A stretch of 64,000 nt of DNA. It comes from Stenopsyche tienmushanensis (lineage: Eukaryota > Arthropoda > Insecta > Trichoptera > Stenopsychidae). The stretch spans positions 1,240,001 through 1,304,000 of the forward strand of contig WACJ01000009.1 in the NCBI GenBank assembly GCA_008973525.1. The letters run 5' to 3'. Below the pieces are notes generated by a model. The model worked only from the letters and a program-made list of their open reading frames with translations, made no database searches and was not told where the DNA came from. This document shows, in pieces, positions 12,695 through 24,089 of the stretch. Position 1 is the stretch's first letter. The number at the start of each line of letters is the position of its first letter. Position numbers and translations under genes: made by a program.

Positions 12695-12860
12695 TTAGCT
12701 AAAAAATTAATCTGTTTTTGTGTAATATATAATAAAATAGACAAGCTAATTATCTAGTAGTTGCTCTATGATTCGTATAAATATACACATAGTAGAGGAG
12801 GCATGGGGCATGTAATTAGTGTCTATGATGTACGTGAAACTGGGACACCAGGGTCATACC
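12695..12860 (+). repeat. dispersed repeat REP-C
   Basis: Shares an ordered series of motifs with 57588-57745 (same strand): TGTTAGCTAAAAAAT, GTGTAATAT, AATAAAA, a GTAGTTGCT/CGGTCGCTT region, ACACATAGTAGA and GTGTCTATGAT. Inverted relatives lie at 20541-20720, 39715-39775 and 59538-59640. The superfamily is unknown; no inverted ends were identified. Confidence 0.5.
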
Positions 12861-13328
12861 AGGCGCACGAGTCCAACCTCAGCTTGAAGGAGTTAGCAGT
12901 AGGGAATCCAATCCCGGGATCCCAGACAGTTTTAGGTGCTCATGAATCCCGGGATTAGTAAACGTAATCCCGAAAAATTCGGAATTGAAATTTTTATCTA
13001 ACGGAAATCGTACAACTCGCCAGCACAACGAAGGCTACTAAATCGAGACATTCCCGCCGAAATCTGGACGCTTGAAAACAGTGGCGTAACTGCTAATTTG
13101 CGAGCTTATGTGACGCCTAGGGGTAGTAACTGTCTAATCTATATATACATATATAGAGTACACATATGTTTTTCAAATTGTTATAAAAACATTTTCCTAC
13201 CGGTGATGTATTTACTACACCTCGACTCTAATAATGGGAATATCGATATGAAATATAATAGATACGGGGTTCAGAATTTTTATATGCCTCCGTAATATAA
13301 CTACGAATCACATCAAAGTATTATAGTA

Positions 13329-14163
13329 TAGTAGAACCTCGATTATCCGGACTAATTGGGTATGAAATTAGTCCGGAAAGTATGAATAATTTTTATTCGT
13401 CTAGATTTACAAAAATATATAATAAATTATTTTTTATTAAAAATATCAAATATCTATTTTTGCTTAAGGCTCGCTCTTCTTTTAGAAGCTGCCAAATCAC
13501 GAATATTCTTAAGATATATAAGTTGTCCTGATTTACATTCTTCTTGCTTCTCAAGCCATTTCATGGCGACATCTAAACACTGAAAGACTTCAAAATGTGT
13601 TGGACCAATCTATCCTACATCGCAAATCTCTTCTTTGTCTTCTGGATCTTGTTATTCTGAGGCAGATATTTCTTCAATTATTTCCTCATCATTCAAAATT
13701 TGAAATCCAAAATCTTTTGCATCGCAATTTAACCAGTTACACCTTCTTCTTAGCATTCAGCACATATGGAAATTTGTGCTATTGCTTCCACAATGTCTTC
13801 TATATCAGGTTCTACCACTTTACTGGAACCTACTAATGGCCTTTTCAAGATTTTGTTCCATGAATTTTCAAAGTTCACACTTTTAATGAGCTCCAGCTAT
13901 CTTTTAGCAACAATCTTTTAAATTTATTTTCATGTGGAAACTGAAAACTGTTTCTTCATTATTTCCATCTGCTTGTAATAATTAGATTCGACGAAATTGA
14001 TAATACAATCATTAAAAACTACCCATGAAAGTTTTTAATGTTTACTTGAAAATCAGTTCTCCACGTGCAAATGAGCAAATTATATTTTTTATTTTGATAT
14101 TTTGAACAATCCGGATAATCAAAAATCCGTATAATCGAGGTCCGGATAATGGAGGTTCCACTG
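13329..14163 (-). mobile_element. pogo/Tigger-like element nested in hAT
   Basis: The ends are near-perfect inverted repeats of about 24 bp (TAGTAGAACCTCGATTATCC on the left; the right end read inward is CAGTGGAACCTCCATTATCC). A duplicated TA lies outside (13327-13328 and 14164-14165). This end sequence and TA target are characteristic of pogo/Tigger elements. At 835 bp it is far shorter than an autonomous Tigger of about 2-3 kb; the inside holds a C-terminal transposase relic on the minus strand (13454-13580). Confidence 0.85.
13454..13580 (-). pseudogene. Tigger-like transposase, C-terminal relic
   Basis: Read leftwards, the frame gives EVFQCLDVAMKWLEKQEE followed by YLKNIRDLAASKRR and a stop. 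The pattern of a small-residue/aromatic helix followed by KWLEKQ and a basic tail fits the C-terminal end of pogo/Tigger transposases. No catalytic residues are present. Confidence 0.6.
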
Positions 14164-14275
14164 TATATAAGTATTCATCTGCAGCGACGGAAATAAATAA
14201 TTTGTCGGGAAATCGGGAGTTTTGGGAGTTTTAGTCCGTGTCTCAGCAGAAAGAAATTTTATCAGTCATATTGAT

Positions 14276-15737
14276 CGATATTGAGGAATTTTATCAATTT
14301 TTATATTACAATTTGAAAAAAAAAGGGTTGGATGTATCGTATTATTGGTGGGTACACAGCTTTAAAGCGCATAGTTTAAAAATTTTACCTTCTACCAGGT
14401 CTCCAGAGTCGGCACTGCGGGAGCGGCAGTGCTCTCTCCCCGTCCTATCTTTGCGTGCCACCGCGCCGCTGGAACTATGAAGCGCACAGTTCTATATATT
14501 TTAATAATAAAGAAATAATTTAACGATAATATCAATTGGAAATAGGGAGTGCTGTAGCTCAGCAGTATATGCAAACCGCTACAGGTAGTAAATGCATTTA
14601 TTACGATATTTACCGAGAAAAATCCATTTTTGCCAAAAAATTCGGTCAATAGTTCAGTGTTTACAAAATCTTGACACAGGCCGATGCACTTGGCAGTTTT
14701 CACCCAAACAACATCTAAGCGGTTTGCATGAGGCATCCATTACTCAAAAGTTGAGGCGCACTGTCCGAATGGATTAATCGTACTTTATTTAGTTCTCGGC
14801 TTCATTAAGAGCGTTAATGAATTTATTCGCTATTTTTGTTTACACTATTAAAACAATGGAGCACACGTTTCGGACGCCATTATAATTTTTCTCATTAATC
14901 TCTCTTGGAACGCATTACACGTTCTGGTTGCTCAATAAAGTAATTAATGTGTTCAAATGATGAAAAATAAACATAAAGCCGCACATACACGCATAACTTC
15001 ACGGTACTTAAGCGCAAAACAATAAAGGTACATTGGTCGTGTACTTACATGCATGTCGTTATAAATATTCATCACAATGGAGTATATTCTTAATTTTATT
15101 ATTTGCTTCAAATTTACTATCCAAATTGTACCAAATTGCACGAGGCGGAATTGCGCGATGATGGAACAATGGTAAAACTACGGGATAATTAAGCATAGTG
15201 TGCCAAAAGTTTTCCCCCTTTTATGAAATTGTTTCTCAGGTCATTCGTGGATCTTCTTGGCCAATGTTTTTTTAACTATCCAAATAAGCTTTATTTCTGT
15301 TGCCTTTGATATCAAGTCTTGTTATATTAAATTCGGCTTGTGAAAATTTGCAAAAGCTTCAATAAAAACACAAGATATGCGGTTTGGCTATTAAAAATGA
15401 GATTGTTGATGTAATTGAATTGTATTGAGAAACAGTTTTATATAACCTTATTATCATTTAATATACTAATTTCTACATCTAAGAATTATTGTATTTTGGC
15501 TTTCCAATTTTCAATACTTAATATTCAAACTCTTTAATGCAATGCAATTCTTGTACAAATTTTCATCGTTACATTAATTAATATCAATGTATACAATCAA
15601 GGCTTTTTTTGGATTGTGCTCTCTTGAGCCTGGATGACAATATAATTTAATGATACATTGACTATCATTTCATCTCAGGGTTGTACTGAGACTTTAGTAA
15701 AAAGCCGTTGGCTGTTTTATTCAATTTTTATAAAAAA
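14276..15737. other. Unclassified sequence
   Basis: Nothing recognised. Two overlapping open frames on opposite strands at 14392-14777 cannot both be real and resemble no family. Confidence 0.4.
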
Positions 15738-16072
15738 CTAGCCAATACTCAGTGCCTTTCCGCCACAGAAGTATTAATTCTAAAAACATTGATTTTTATA
15801 TATAAGATCTACTGTAGGTTAATCATACTATATTTATATTATTTGAGAAAGTGCATAAAATAAGTTGGCAAAGTTTTATCGCAATCGAATGAACGGTATG
15901 GCAGCGCATAAAATACGGACAAACAAACATTGATTTTTATATAATAAAAGACTATGCCTATGTTATTCGCTGAATCTTTAGCAATAAGTGGGCGAAGTTT
16001 TATCGCAATCTGATGAACGGTATGGCAGCGCATTTCACACGAACAAAACCCAATTCATTTTTATATATTAGA
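15738..16072 (-). mobile_element. Helitron-like element (inverted)
   Basis: On the minus strand the element starts TCTAATATATAAAAATGAA (from 16072 leftwards) with A just outside, and ends CTAG followed by T, as Helitrons do (5' TC, 3' CTRR, insertion between A and T). The 3' end shares CCACAGAAGTA and TAATTCTAA with the copy ending at 59128. Inside, the unit with ACCGTTCAT, GATTGCGATAAAACTT is present twice. No Rep/helicase gene is present. Confidence 0.65.
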
Positions 16073-16202
16073 TAATGATAATTTAACACGTTACATTTAT
16101 TAATTGACTTTCTGATGTTCAGTCTGATGTTCAGTCTCCTTGAATTCCTTAAGATGCAACAGTCCGAGGATTTTTTTATTTCTATTGAGTTTCATATGAT
16201 TT

Positions 16203-16514
16203 CTATTGAGGTAACAAGTGGGGGTTCACATCATGGTAGAGTGGCAGGCACGATGGGATAGCTCAATAAAAGGATGATGAATTCGCCGTCTAATCTCAGA
16301 TATCGATAAATGCAACAGGAGGAAGCAAGGTCAGCTGTTCTTTCATCTGACCCAAATCCTTACCCAGCATGGATATTTCAGCAATTATCTTCAAAAATTT
16401 GAAAAAGAGACCAGTACGGAATGCCATAATTGTGGAGCAACTACCGATGGTGATCTACATATGATCTTAGATTACACCAAGTTGAATGCTGAAAGGGATA
16501 CCCTACTACTATAA
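16203..16514 (+). pseudogene. non-LTR retrotransposon (R1/LOA-like) ORF2 C-terminus
   Basis: One frame from 16233 to 16514 reads VEWQARWDSS, then RRLISDIDK, GQLFFHLTQILTQHGYF, NYLQKF and a cysteine pair in ECHNCGATTDGDLHMI. This order (WQ.RW, FHLTQ.LTGHG.F, CxxC with a downstream histidine) is the C-terminal tail of R1/LOA/Jockey-type reverse transcriptase proteins. Two adjacent in-frame UGA codons follow IKG, and the final zinc-knuckle cysteine appears replaced (LDYTK). Only about 94 codons remain; the polymerase and endonuclease domains are absent. A family B MITE begins about 40 bp downstream. Confidence 0.8.
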
Positions 16515-16554
16515 CGCCAAACTACTATAACGTCAGACAATATGGCACCCTTAA

Positions 16555-17060
16555 TGCTTGACCCCTAAAGGAGTATTATCGCAGGGTGTGCGATCTCCCT
16601 CCACTTATTCAGAAATAGCACTTTTGTACATTGACTTCGGAGACAGACAGAGACAAAGAGATAACATAGCGCAGTTCGGGAGACAGAGACGGAAAGCTTC
16701 CCCGCTTACATCGCACAATTGTATACATCAAATACAAAGAAATTACCGAACATTTTGTGCTATCGACAGTGTTTATTTATTTAATTTCTTGCTGTTCGTC
16801 GCTGCTTGTTGAATGACTCTTTGTCCAACTATCATTTCGTTCTAAAGCAGGAGCAAATGAATCGATTTCTTGTGTATTGTTTATGTGAAGAAATGACGTG
16901 GTCTTGTATGCTTTCAACAGTGTTTATTTACAATTGACTGCCTCAAATTGAAGATTGTCTTACGCTGATAGGAGCTGACAGACAATACTCGGTGTAAAGC
17001 GATTATGGCATCGAAGACTTCATCGATTTTAAATTTGCTCACTCCTCAAAAAGTTAAACA
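16555..17060 (+). mobile_element. TTAA-type MITE, family B
   Basis: Begins ACCCCTAAAGGAGTATTATC and carries the full set of family B landmarks (GGAGACAGACAGAGAC, GCGCAGTTCGGGAGACAGAG, ATCGCACAATTGTATA). It then continues through CTGCTTGTTGAATGA, AGCAGGAGCAAATGAATCGA and GAAGATTGTCTTACGCTGAT to TAAATTTGCTCACTCCTCAA. The same long arrangement exists at 39033-39560 and, inverted, at 24433-25008. The leading TTAA has mutated. Confidence 0.7.
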
Positions 17061-18048
17061 AATTAAAGCATGGGTAGCATGGACTAAATATGCCAACTGC
17101 ATCATTCAAAGAAAAGAAGAAGCAGTGCGAGAAAAGGACGTAGATGCGCAGCGCTCTGTGCGCATGCTATTCTGCAGATTGTCTTGAGCAATATTTAACT
17201 AGTAGCCAGTTGGCAGCCGAAGAGGGGGGGGGGGACTTCTTTAGTGTGTAAAAATCCACACTATCACCGTCGGTAATGTCTTCTGAAGATTTTCCCCCTC
17301 CACCAAAAAAAAAAACAATTAAGCGAGCGACACGATGTAATGCGCTTGCGCGGAGGAAGCAAATCAGTGACGATTCCAAATCCGAATCCGTTTTATGTGC
17401 TTCCCGGTTGCATTTCGTCAGTCGGCCTTTGCCGCTCGGTGAAGAAAGATGAGGTTATGTAATTTTTTTGGAGAATGCAAAAAGTAGTTTATCACGTGAC
17501 CAAAATTAAATCAAAGCAAAATAAAATTGCATACAATTTAAATATGATGCGCTATGAAAATATTATTCATATCAATTTTAAGGGATGCGTTACATCCACA
17601 GCATCCATAGATCGCACGCTACTGGTTCATAAAATAAAATAAAACAACATTTGAAGACTTAAACCATAAAAAATATTGAATAAAATCTGCTGCAAAGGTC
17701 ATGCCAACTGATTTCAGAGATAATAAAGGACTTTGGTTGTTATGAGTCTGCTAAAGTTTAGACTTTCATTTAGCAACGTGTTCTTCAATTATTGAACCGC
17801 TCATTATACAGTCTACATTTAGCCCCTTTGGGCTATCTGCTTCTGTGTTTTGAAATCAAATTTAAATAAGATGTCGCGTTTTAACACGCATCAGGCCGGG
17901 AACGTTTTTCATTAATGACCCATCAGGCCATTACATAAATTTGATTATAAATTACATATTTAAAAATTTTACTCCTAATTAATGATTGAATTTGAATGAA
18001 TTTAATTGGTGAATTTAACTGACATTCATTTTGATTCATCAAAGCATC
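17061..18048. other. Unclassified sequence
   Basis: No gene or family recognised. A homopolymer run of G lies at about 17224-17233 and a run of A at about 17307-17316. Confidence 0.4.
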
Positions 18049-18362
18049 TGTAACGTCGAGGTTGGGGGCGCTCTCGGGTGTGGAATAAATAACTATTTAT
18101 TCCACACAAGAGAGAGATATCTGGCTGCAGGAGGGACAACTTCCCGCAGCCAAGGCTAACCGACGACTCTCCCGACTCCCGCCTCCTGCGCATCACTACC
18201 CAACCGGCAACGGTGCACGCGCAAGAAGCGATCGGTCGGTAAGCAGGTGTAATGTCTCCGCAGGGCCACAAGAGATGGCGCTGTTAAAATAACACATTGC
18301 ACCTGAAAAGAGACGGAAGATGTCGTTGTTAATCTGGCAAATTAAATCTGCTCAGATTAACA
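18049..18362 (-). repeat. LTR-like repeat (inverted)
   Basis: On the minus strand it begins TGTTAATCTGAGCAG and ends CGTTACA, giving the TG...CA ends of an LTR. It contains GGTGCAATGTG, GGTTAGCCTTGGCTGC and TGCAGCCAGA, and an AATAAA inside the perfect hairpin at 18078-18107 (arms GTGTGGAATAAATA). Relatives lie at 27531, 35352 and 37131. No internal retrotransposon genes flank it and no clear target duplication was found, so a solo LTR is an inference. Confidence 0.5.
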
Positions 18363-19724
18363 GCACTACTATGTGGGGATGGTAAATCGCCCACGCTACG
18401 CATTCATTGAGTCGCTTTTTTTCTACTTAGATAGATAAATGATTACATTCTTCGCATTTTGATTGTTTTCTTATCATCTACTTTTTTGATTAGCCGCGAG
18501 GAAATAGTAATGAAATATATGAATGGATGTTATGGACGACATCCAAGCTCGCCAAACATTTTGATGGCACTTTTTTAGGGCTCACATTTGATATACGAGG
18601 TCGGAATATTATGTCAAATATTTTAGAAGTAGACATTTGGGTGTTCCTCGCAGCGGTGGAAGTAGGCTTTCGCGCACATTCAGCACGGCCTAATAGCGAG
18701 TCAAATTAGAGCCATTTCCAGCATTTTATTGCTTAATAATGTAAGCAAATGCTAGGCGAGCAGAAATGTTTATTACTTACGATTGTCAACGGGAAGATCA
18801 TTACGAACATGCTGGGGAGGCTTTATACGTATTTCAAGCATTGCTTACTCAGCTCCCAACACACATAACGATTGTATAAGGAACTTATAATCCAGCCCAG
18901 GAATTTGTTTTTTGATAATGGCAGCGCCAATCGGGGCAATAGAGATGCCGCTGCCATATCGCTCCAGATACTTCCACCATAAATATGAAGCCTGTCCCAT
19001 TGTTCTGTACCAATCGCCATAAAATTCAGCCCGGCGAATGGACAATGATAAATAACAAATAAGCCATATAAATTTGGAACTGGGATAAAAATATGCATAT
19101 CGACCTGTTTGTATAGGGCTCGATGGAAATAATGCCATCAGAACGAGTCTATTACACGCTAAGCACTCCCAGGGATTTCAATTGGGCACAATGGGATGAA
19201 CGACTAAGCCCTACTTAATACTGCTGTTATGGATGTCCTGAAAAATGTGCCACAAAGTGGGCGTATAATGTATTGACACATTCTGCAGGCTTGCCAAAAG
19301 GCTGTGGATCTTAGGATCCATGAAGTAATTTTGTCAAAATAATTACATTACCATCAGATGGATGGAAATATAAAAATATCGACTATTACAATCTCGGCCA
19401 AAATTAACAAGATATTAAAGGGAAGTTCCTAGATTTTAATGGAAATTTCATTGTTTGCATTGTGGAAATTGTGCCCTTTCCCAAATCAACATTTGAACAA
19501 CGCATTAGGATGGACACAGAGATGATCATCTTCATCTTATTTTATCTCACAAATAGCTGATTAGTTACCAGAATATATATTTACAAGTTATCGCACAAAG
19601 ATGGATCCCAGCTGCGAGACCCCGATGGCGACGAGCCACTTCTTCAGACATGGCCAAAGCTGGCTTGATATTAATAAGATTAATAAACTTTTCATCCTCT
19701 CGTTTCGTATGAACTATTTTGCGA
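18363..19724. other. Low-copy sequence with unexplained overlapping frames
   Basis: No repeat recognised. Two long minus-strand frames overlap at 18823-19138; one contains HCPFAGLNFMAIGTEQWDRL. They resemble no family I know. Confidence 0.35.
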
Positions 19725-20066
19725 GGATCATCTAAAAAGTAAGGTTACAAGGCCTCTTGTGGCTATTTCTATTTTGTTTCTTGGATCTTAACGATCAGTT
19801 TATTTCGTCTCGCGTATTTGTTGGTCATTTTGTTTAGTCATAGTAAACTTTTCTTATGGGGAGATCATCGCGCGCTCCAACCACTTCTCGAACGGTATGA
19901 CACTGGTGTACAGAATCTGGTACCACAACTACAGAAATGTCTCGATCTTTATGTCGATTACATTGAAAAATATTTTAATATATTTGTGAAGTTTCCTATG
20001 AATTTCATTTAAATAGTAGTATTTTTCGATCCTACATAATTGTTGTAACCTTATTTTCTGGATTTG
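19725..20066 (+). mobile_element. mar-B derived MITE
   Basis: The left end GGATCATCTAAAAAGTAAGG and the right end, read inward, AATCCAGAAAATAAGG form imperfect inverted repeats. The inside keeps mar-B N-terminal untranslated/coding sequence and a C-terminal transposase tail (QNLVPQLQKCLDLYVDYIEK) in one frame to about 20012. The catalytic domain is deleted, leaving a roughly 340-bp non-autonomous element. Confidence 0.7.
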
Positions 20067-20540
20067 GTTCTTTATCGATTGACACGTGATCCCTTCGAAT
20101 TTTGTACTTGGAGTGTTTAATCACATATGGCTATAATAAAGCAATGAACTGAATTTTAAAATGCAAACGCTATTCAACTTCTGTCCGATAAGAAGTAATA
20201 GAAGAGTATCCAAGAAAATAAAAGGGTACCTATTATTTTTCATCAAAACTATATTCCATACAGATATTTGCCATTTTCTCTTTAGACTCTCTGAGTTTTC
20301 TCTCACTAGATCTGGTTGCTCATTAAAATACTACAGTCAATTATTAATTTGTTCGGGGATATGTTTCTAAAATACCGCATAAAAATAGCCATAGGTGTTC
20401 AATTGGGAGGCTATAAGAATGCATGCAATCATGAACAAGATCAAAATTTTGTCTCGAACATCACGATAATTGAAACTCCCAGCGGGAGTTGGTGAGAAAG
20501 AGAGGGAGAATCGTTTGTAGTGTATCCATCTCCGTCGCAT

Positions 20541-20720
20541 ACATCATATTCATCCCGCCGCATTGCTTCTACTGTGTAAGTATGTGTCCATGCGTAGCGT
20601 AAAGCAACCACTAGATTAGATCAGCATTAGCTTGTCCATTTTATTATATATTACACAAACATAGATAAAATTTGCAATGTATTAAATCAATTTTTCCTAG
20701 AGGCTAAGAAATTTTACTTT
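20541..20720 (-). repeat. dispersed repeat REP-C (inverted)
   Basis: Inverted relative of 12695-12860: GCTTCTACTGTGTAAGTATG, AAAGCAACCACTAGA, ATTTTATTATATATTACACA. Compare 59538-59640 with the same order. Confidence 0.45.
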
Positions 20721-21439
20721 AACCGCGCGAGAAATTGGTTTCATTGTTTATTAGCATGTTGGGGCTTTTCTAAATTTAAACTTGCAGTTAGTGGAATCGC
20801 TTCTTCATCACCACTATTTCTTTGGATCCAGCATGTTCTATAATAACCTCCGTATGTCTTCTTCACTAAGAACCTCACCAGTCATTAATTCTGCGTGTAT
20901 TTTCTGGTTAACATGGTGATTTTTTCCTCGATCTATATTTGAATCTGAACTCAAATATCAATGGTCCTGAACGAAATATACTATTTTGGTGGCAAAAAAT
21001 TTGGAAATCTTCTGATATTTGAATGAATGAGTTCATGCACACTCATCAATTAAGAAGTGTGTACATTAAGAAACGAATCTGAACAGAATGACTCAGTCAG
21101 CTGGATTTAATTAAAAATAATGATGCTGTAAAACGAATTTCAGCATTCGACTAGTGATGCCGACGTGTAAACAAACAGTATGCAATCTCGTATGAAATCA
21201 GTGCAACGTGGGCGAGTCTCTTGTGTGCATGTTGCTTATTTACATTCTTGTTATATCATTTTTTTAATGCAACTTTCGCGTAAATTCTCATCATCGATAT
21301 GGAAAGATTCAATCTATGATTTTATTTTGAATCTACTTTAAATTGCCGATTTTTTTAAAAGTGAAATTAGTTTTATTTGCTGCAATAGAATGATGAAGAA
21401 CAAGACGGTCAAATGGTCAAATGGGAAGTCTTTTAAGAA

Positions 21440-21500
21440 GTCATCGGGATGAACACATCTTTCTGCGGCCAAGACTATTGGTCGACACTTTCTCTGTTGA
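21440..21500 (+). repeat. dispersed repeat REP-D
   Basis: CTGCGGCCAAGAC followed by TTGGTCGA and TCTCTG; related sequence at 35075-35140 and 36720-36790. Family unknown. Confidence 0.35.
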
Positions 21501-21961
21501 AGCGTAACAATTAAACTAAATCACACGTAGAGAACTGTATTTAGATTATAATATATTTTTGAGCGTTCTAATAGAAACAGGATCGACATATTTAGCTTCG
21601 AAAGATTCACATTTTTAAATTTAAAAAATAATACTAGCTACACCACCGTAAATAGAAATTATACGCACTGTTTCTGTTATTATATAGTACCACATGAAGA
21701 TTCGGAAATTCATTTAGTCAAAAACCAAATTGGAAACTAATCCACACACATTAGTTAAAGTATTTGTTTGTGAGTTAATTGTTGATATTGTGTTTATTTC
21801 TCGCCATTTAGCTTCAATGGGTAATGTTAAAAATCTGAATAAATAGGTTTTGTAATAATTGTCAGAATGCCAAAAACGAAGGTATTTAATGAAATCCCAT
21901 TAAAAATGGATTTTATAAGACAACAGAAAATATCTGGTCAGTATTTTAATGTTGATGAATC

Positions 21962-22790
21962 TCCAGGATTAGGGAATCCAATCCCGGGATCCTGGGATCC
22001 CGGACAGTTTTAGGTACTTAAGAATCCCGGGATTAGTAAACGTAATCCCGAAAAATCCCGGGATTTAATTTTTTATCTAACAGAAATCGTACACTTCACC
22101 AACACGACGAAGGCTACTAAATCGAGACATTCCCGACAAAATCTGGACGCTTGGAAACAGTGGCGTAATTACTAATTGGCGAACTTAGGCGACGCCTAGT
22201 GACGTACATTTTGAAAAACATATAATGTACATGTATGTTTTTCAAATTGTTATAGTAACCTTTCCCTACCGGTGGTGTATTTACTACACCTCGACTCTAA
22301 TAATGGGAATATCGATATGAAATTTAATAGATGCGGCGTTCAGAATTTTTGTATTCCTCCGTAATATAATTACGAATTACATCAAAGTATCATAGTATAT
22401 AAGTATTCATCTGCAGCGACGGAAATAAATAATTTGTCGGGAAATCGGGGAATTTTGCGAGATTTAGTCCATGTCTTAGCAGAAAGGAATTTTATCAGTC
22501 ACATTGATGGTGTTGTGCGAAAATGGGGGCTCACGCGGTCATGAACTCGAACTAGCATTTAAATATCAGATGACGATACCCCCAACGAGTGTGGAAGCTG
22601 AGCGTGCATTTTCAGCAGCAAGTTGCCTGTCTTCCAAAATCAGATTCAGAATAAATGGCGAAACACTGGACACTTTAATGTTATTTTTTGGTGTTTTATT
22701 TATCTATTTTTCTAATGCATGATGTTCTAATGCAATCCCGAAATCCCGGGATCGAAATTAAGGCCCGGGATTGGATTCCCTATCCAGGAT
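21962..22790 (+). mobile_element. non-autonomous hAT element, copy 4 (complete)
   Basis: The element proper is 21970-22782 (813 bp). It starts TAGGGAATCCAATCCCGGG and ends CCCGGGATTGGATTCCCTA, perfect inverted ends. It is flanked by the identical 8-bp duplication TCCAGGAT (21962-21969 and 22783-22790). An 8-bp duplication with short inverted ends defines the hAT superfamily. A relic of the hAT C-terminal dimerisation region lies inside (22504-22722); no zinc finger or catalytic domain remains, so mobility needed a transposase supplied elsewhere. Confidence 0.93.
22504..22722 (+). pseudogene. hAT transposase, C-terminal dimerisation relic
   Basis: The frame contains ELAFKYQMTIPPTSVEAERA, FSAASCLSSKIRFRINGETL and DTLM. 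The order P-T-S-x-E-R-x-FS followed by K-R-x-R-(L/I)-x-x-E-x-L-x-x-L-M is the hATC domain. The RxRL core reads RFRI. Everything N-terminal (BED finger, RNase-H-like core) is deleted in all copies of this family in the window. The first residues of the frame are not part of the domain. Confidence 0.85.
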
Positions 22791-24089
22791 ACTCGCCAAT
22801 ATTTTCGATGCGTCAAAAATAATCACGGTTAATGTACAAACATAATACATTATTTCTTTTTAAAACCAGGAGAAGGCATAACGGTTAAAGCAAGTTGTCG
22901 TGAAATCATAATTGTACAATGAAGATTTTATTAAAAAGGGATGAACCCATTCATTGCGTATAAATTCTGGGGTTTGAAGAATTTATAGCTTTTAAAAGTG
23001 CGAAATTTTATAAAAATGGAATAATAAATTTGTAAAAAGACTATCGAAGCTAATGAAGACTATTTTGATTGAATAAATTATGTTTTGTGAAAGTTTTGGC
23101 GCTTTAATTCCCAATTACGAATTCCGAACGTTCATGTGAAACACACTAATATTTAGAAGATTTGATTGTATGTGCTTAAGATTTTGTGTTTTGAAGCTTA
23201 ATTAACAAATCTGATATATTTTTTATTGCAATATGATGTTGGATTTTCCGATGTATGCCAAGACGGCTTCAGCTGAAGCAGGGAAGGGTCTGGACCATCT
23301 GCCAACGTCAGAGAGTACGGCGGAGCGGTCGTCGGTGGCCAGCAGAGTTGGATGGATCAATGGCTCAAGTTTTGAAGTAATTTGCGGAACGGGTTCCGCG
23401 AGCCGCAGTTTGTTCGCATAATTGGCGGCGATGAGCACCCGCCCGCCACCTCCGCCCATCCCGTGGCGTCATCAGGCCGGCAGCTCCATACGTCTTCTGC
23501 GGCATCGGCACGTATAAATCTTAACACGCTCTCGCCCTGTCCGCCGGGGAATTTGCAAATTGGACAAATAACAGCACTTCTTGGGGCAACAAATCAAGTT
23601 AATCTATTTCTAGTTGTTAAGTGCGGGGCATTAGCGGACGCTCCTCCGCCAAAGCGGCCATTGTTATTTATAACTTTCAAAATACTTGAGATATTTTGTG
23701 CTATCCTTGGAATCGTGTTTTTCCGTTTCGAGTGCGCCCCGGAGAGTTCCGATTCGGAAATTGGACCAAAGTTTGCATATGGGCGTTTTTAAACTTCAAA
23801 ACCTTAAAGTGGTTATACGCGAAGGGCGCAAAGCGTAGGAGAGTGCCTCTGGCATCGATAACTTTTTCCGTATTCACAATGCATCGTCGGATGGCGTTGA
23901 AACTGTTTCTATAGTCATAAACCTCGATCAAAGCGCAAAGCGTTATGCACCGATCCAAGGACCAATATATGGGAAAATCACATCATTTCCTTAAAACGAA
24001 CGAATTCTAGATTTGAGCTTGTACAGAAATTAAATTGCACCTAATATAAGCGTTTGCTATAAGCGACGAATTAAATATAAAATATGTAT
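22791..24089. other. Low-copy sequence with a C+G-rich island
   Basis: 22791-23220 is A+T-rich and unrecognised. 23220-24000 is richer in C+G, with CpG-containing stretches and open frames of up to 136 codons on both strands. These overlap and resemble no protein family, so I do not call them genes. Conserved non-coding DNA or an exon of an unrecognised transcript are possible. Confidence 0.35.

Larger units (their letters stand above)
12900..14275 (+). mobile_element. non-autonomous hAT element, copy 3, split by a Tigger element
   Basis: The 5' end TAGGGAATCCAATCCCGGG is intact. The family body runs to 13328, is interrupted by an 835-bp Tigger-like insertion, and resumes at 14164 in the middle of the sequence that reads continuously at 30711-30730 in copy 5. 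The 3' portion stops near 14275 without the terminal GGATTCCCTA. The hAT insertion is therefore older than the Tigger insertion. Confidence 0.85.
20067..21969. other. Unclassified sequence with short repeat remnants
   Basis: Mostly unrecognised A+T-rich DNA. REP-C (20541-20720) and REP-D (21440-21500) remnants are listed separately. Confidence 0.4.

Noticed and set aside
17224..17233. Homopolymer G runs (also near 46182)
   Set aside because: Isolated single runs; not a G-quadruplex array and possibly sequencing-prone sites.
23223..23958. Several open frames in a C+G-rich stretch
   Set aside because: Frames on both strands overlap the same bases, as expected from low stop-codon density in C+G-rich DNA.
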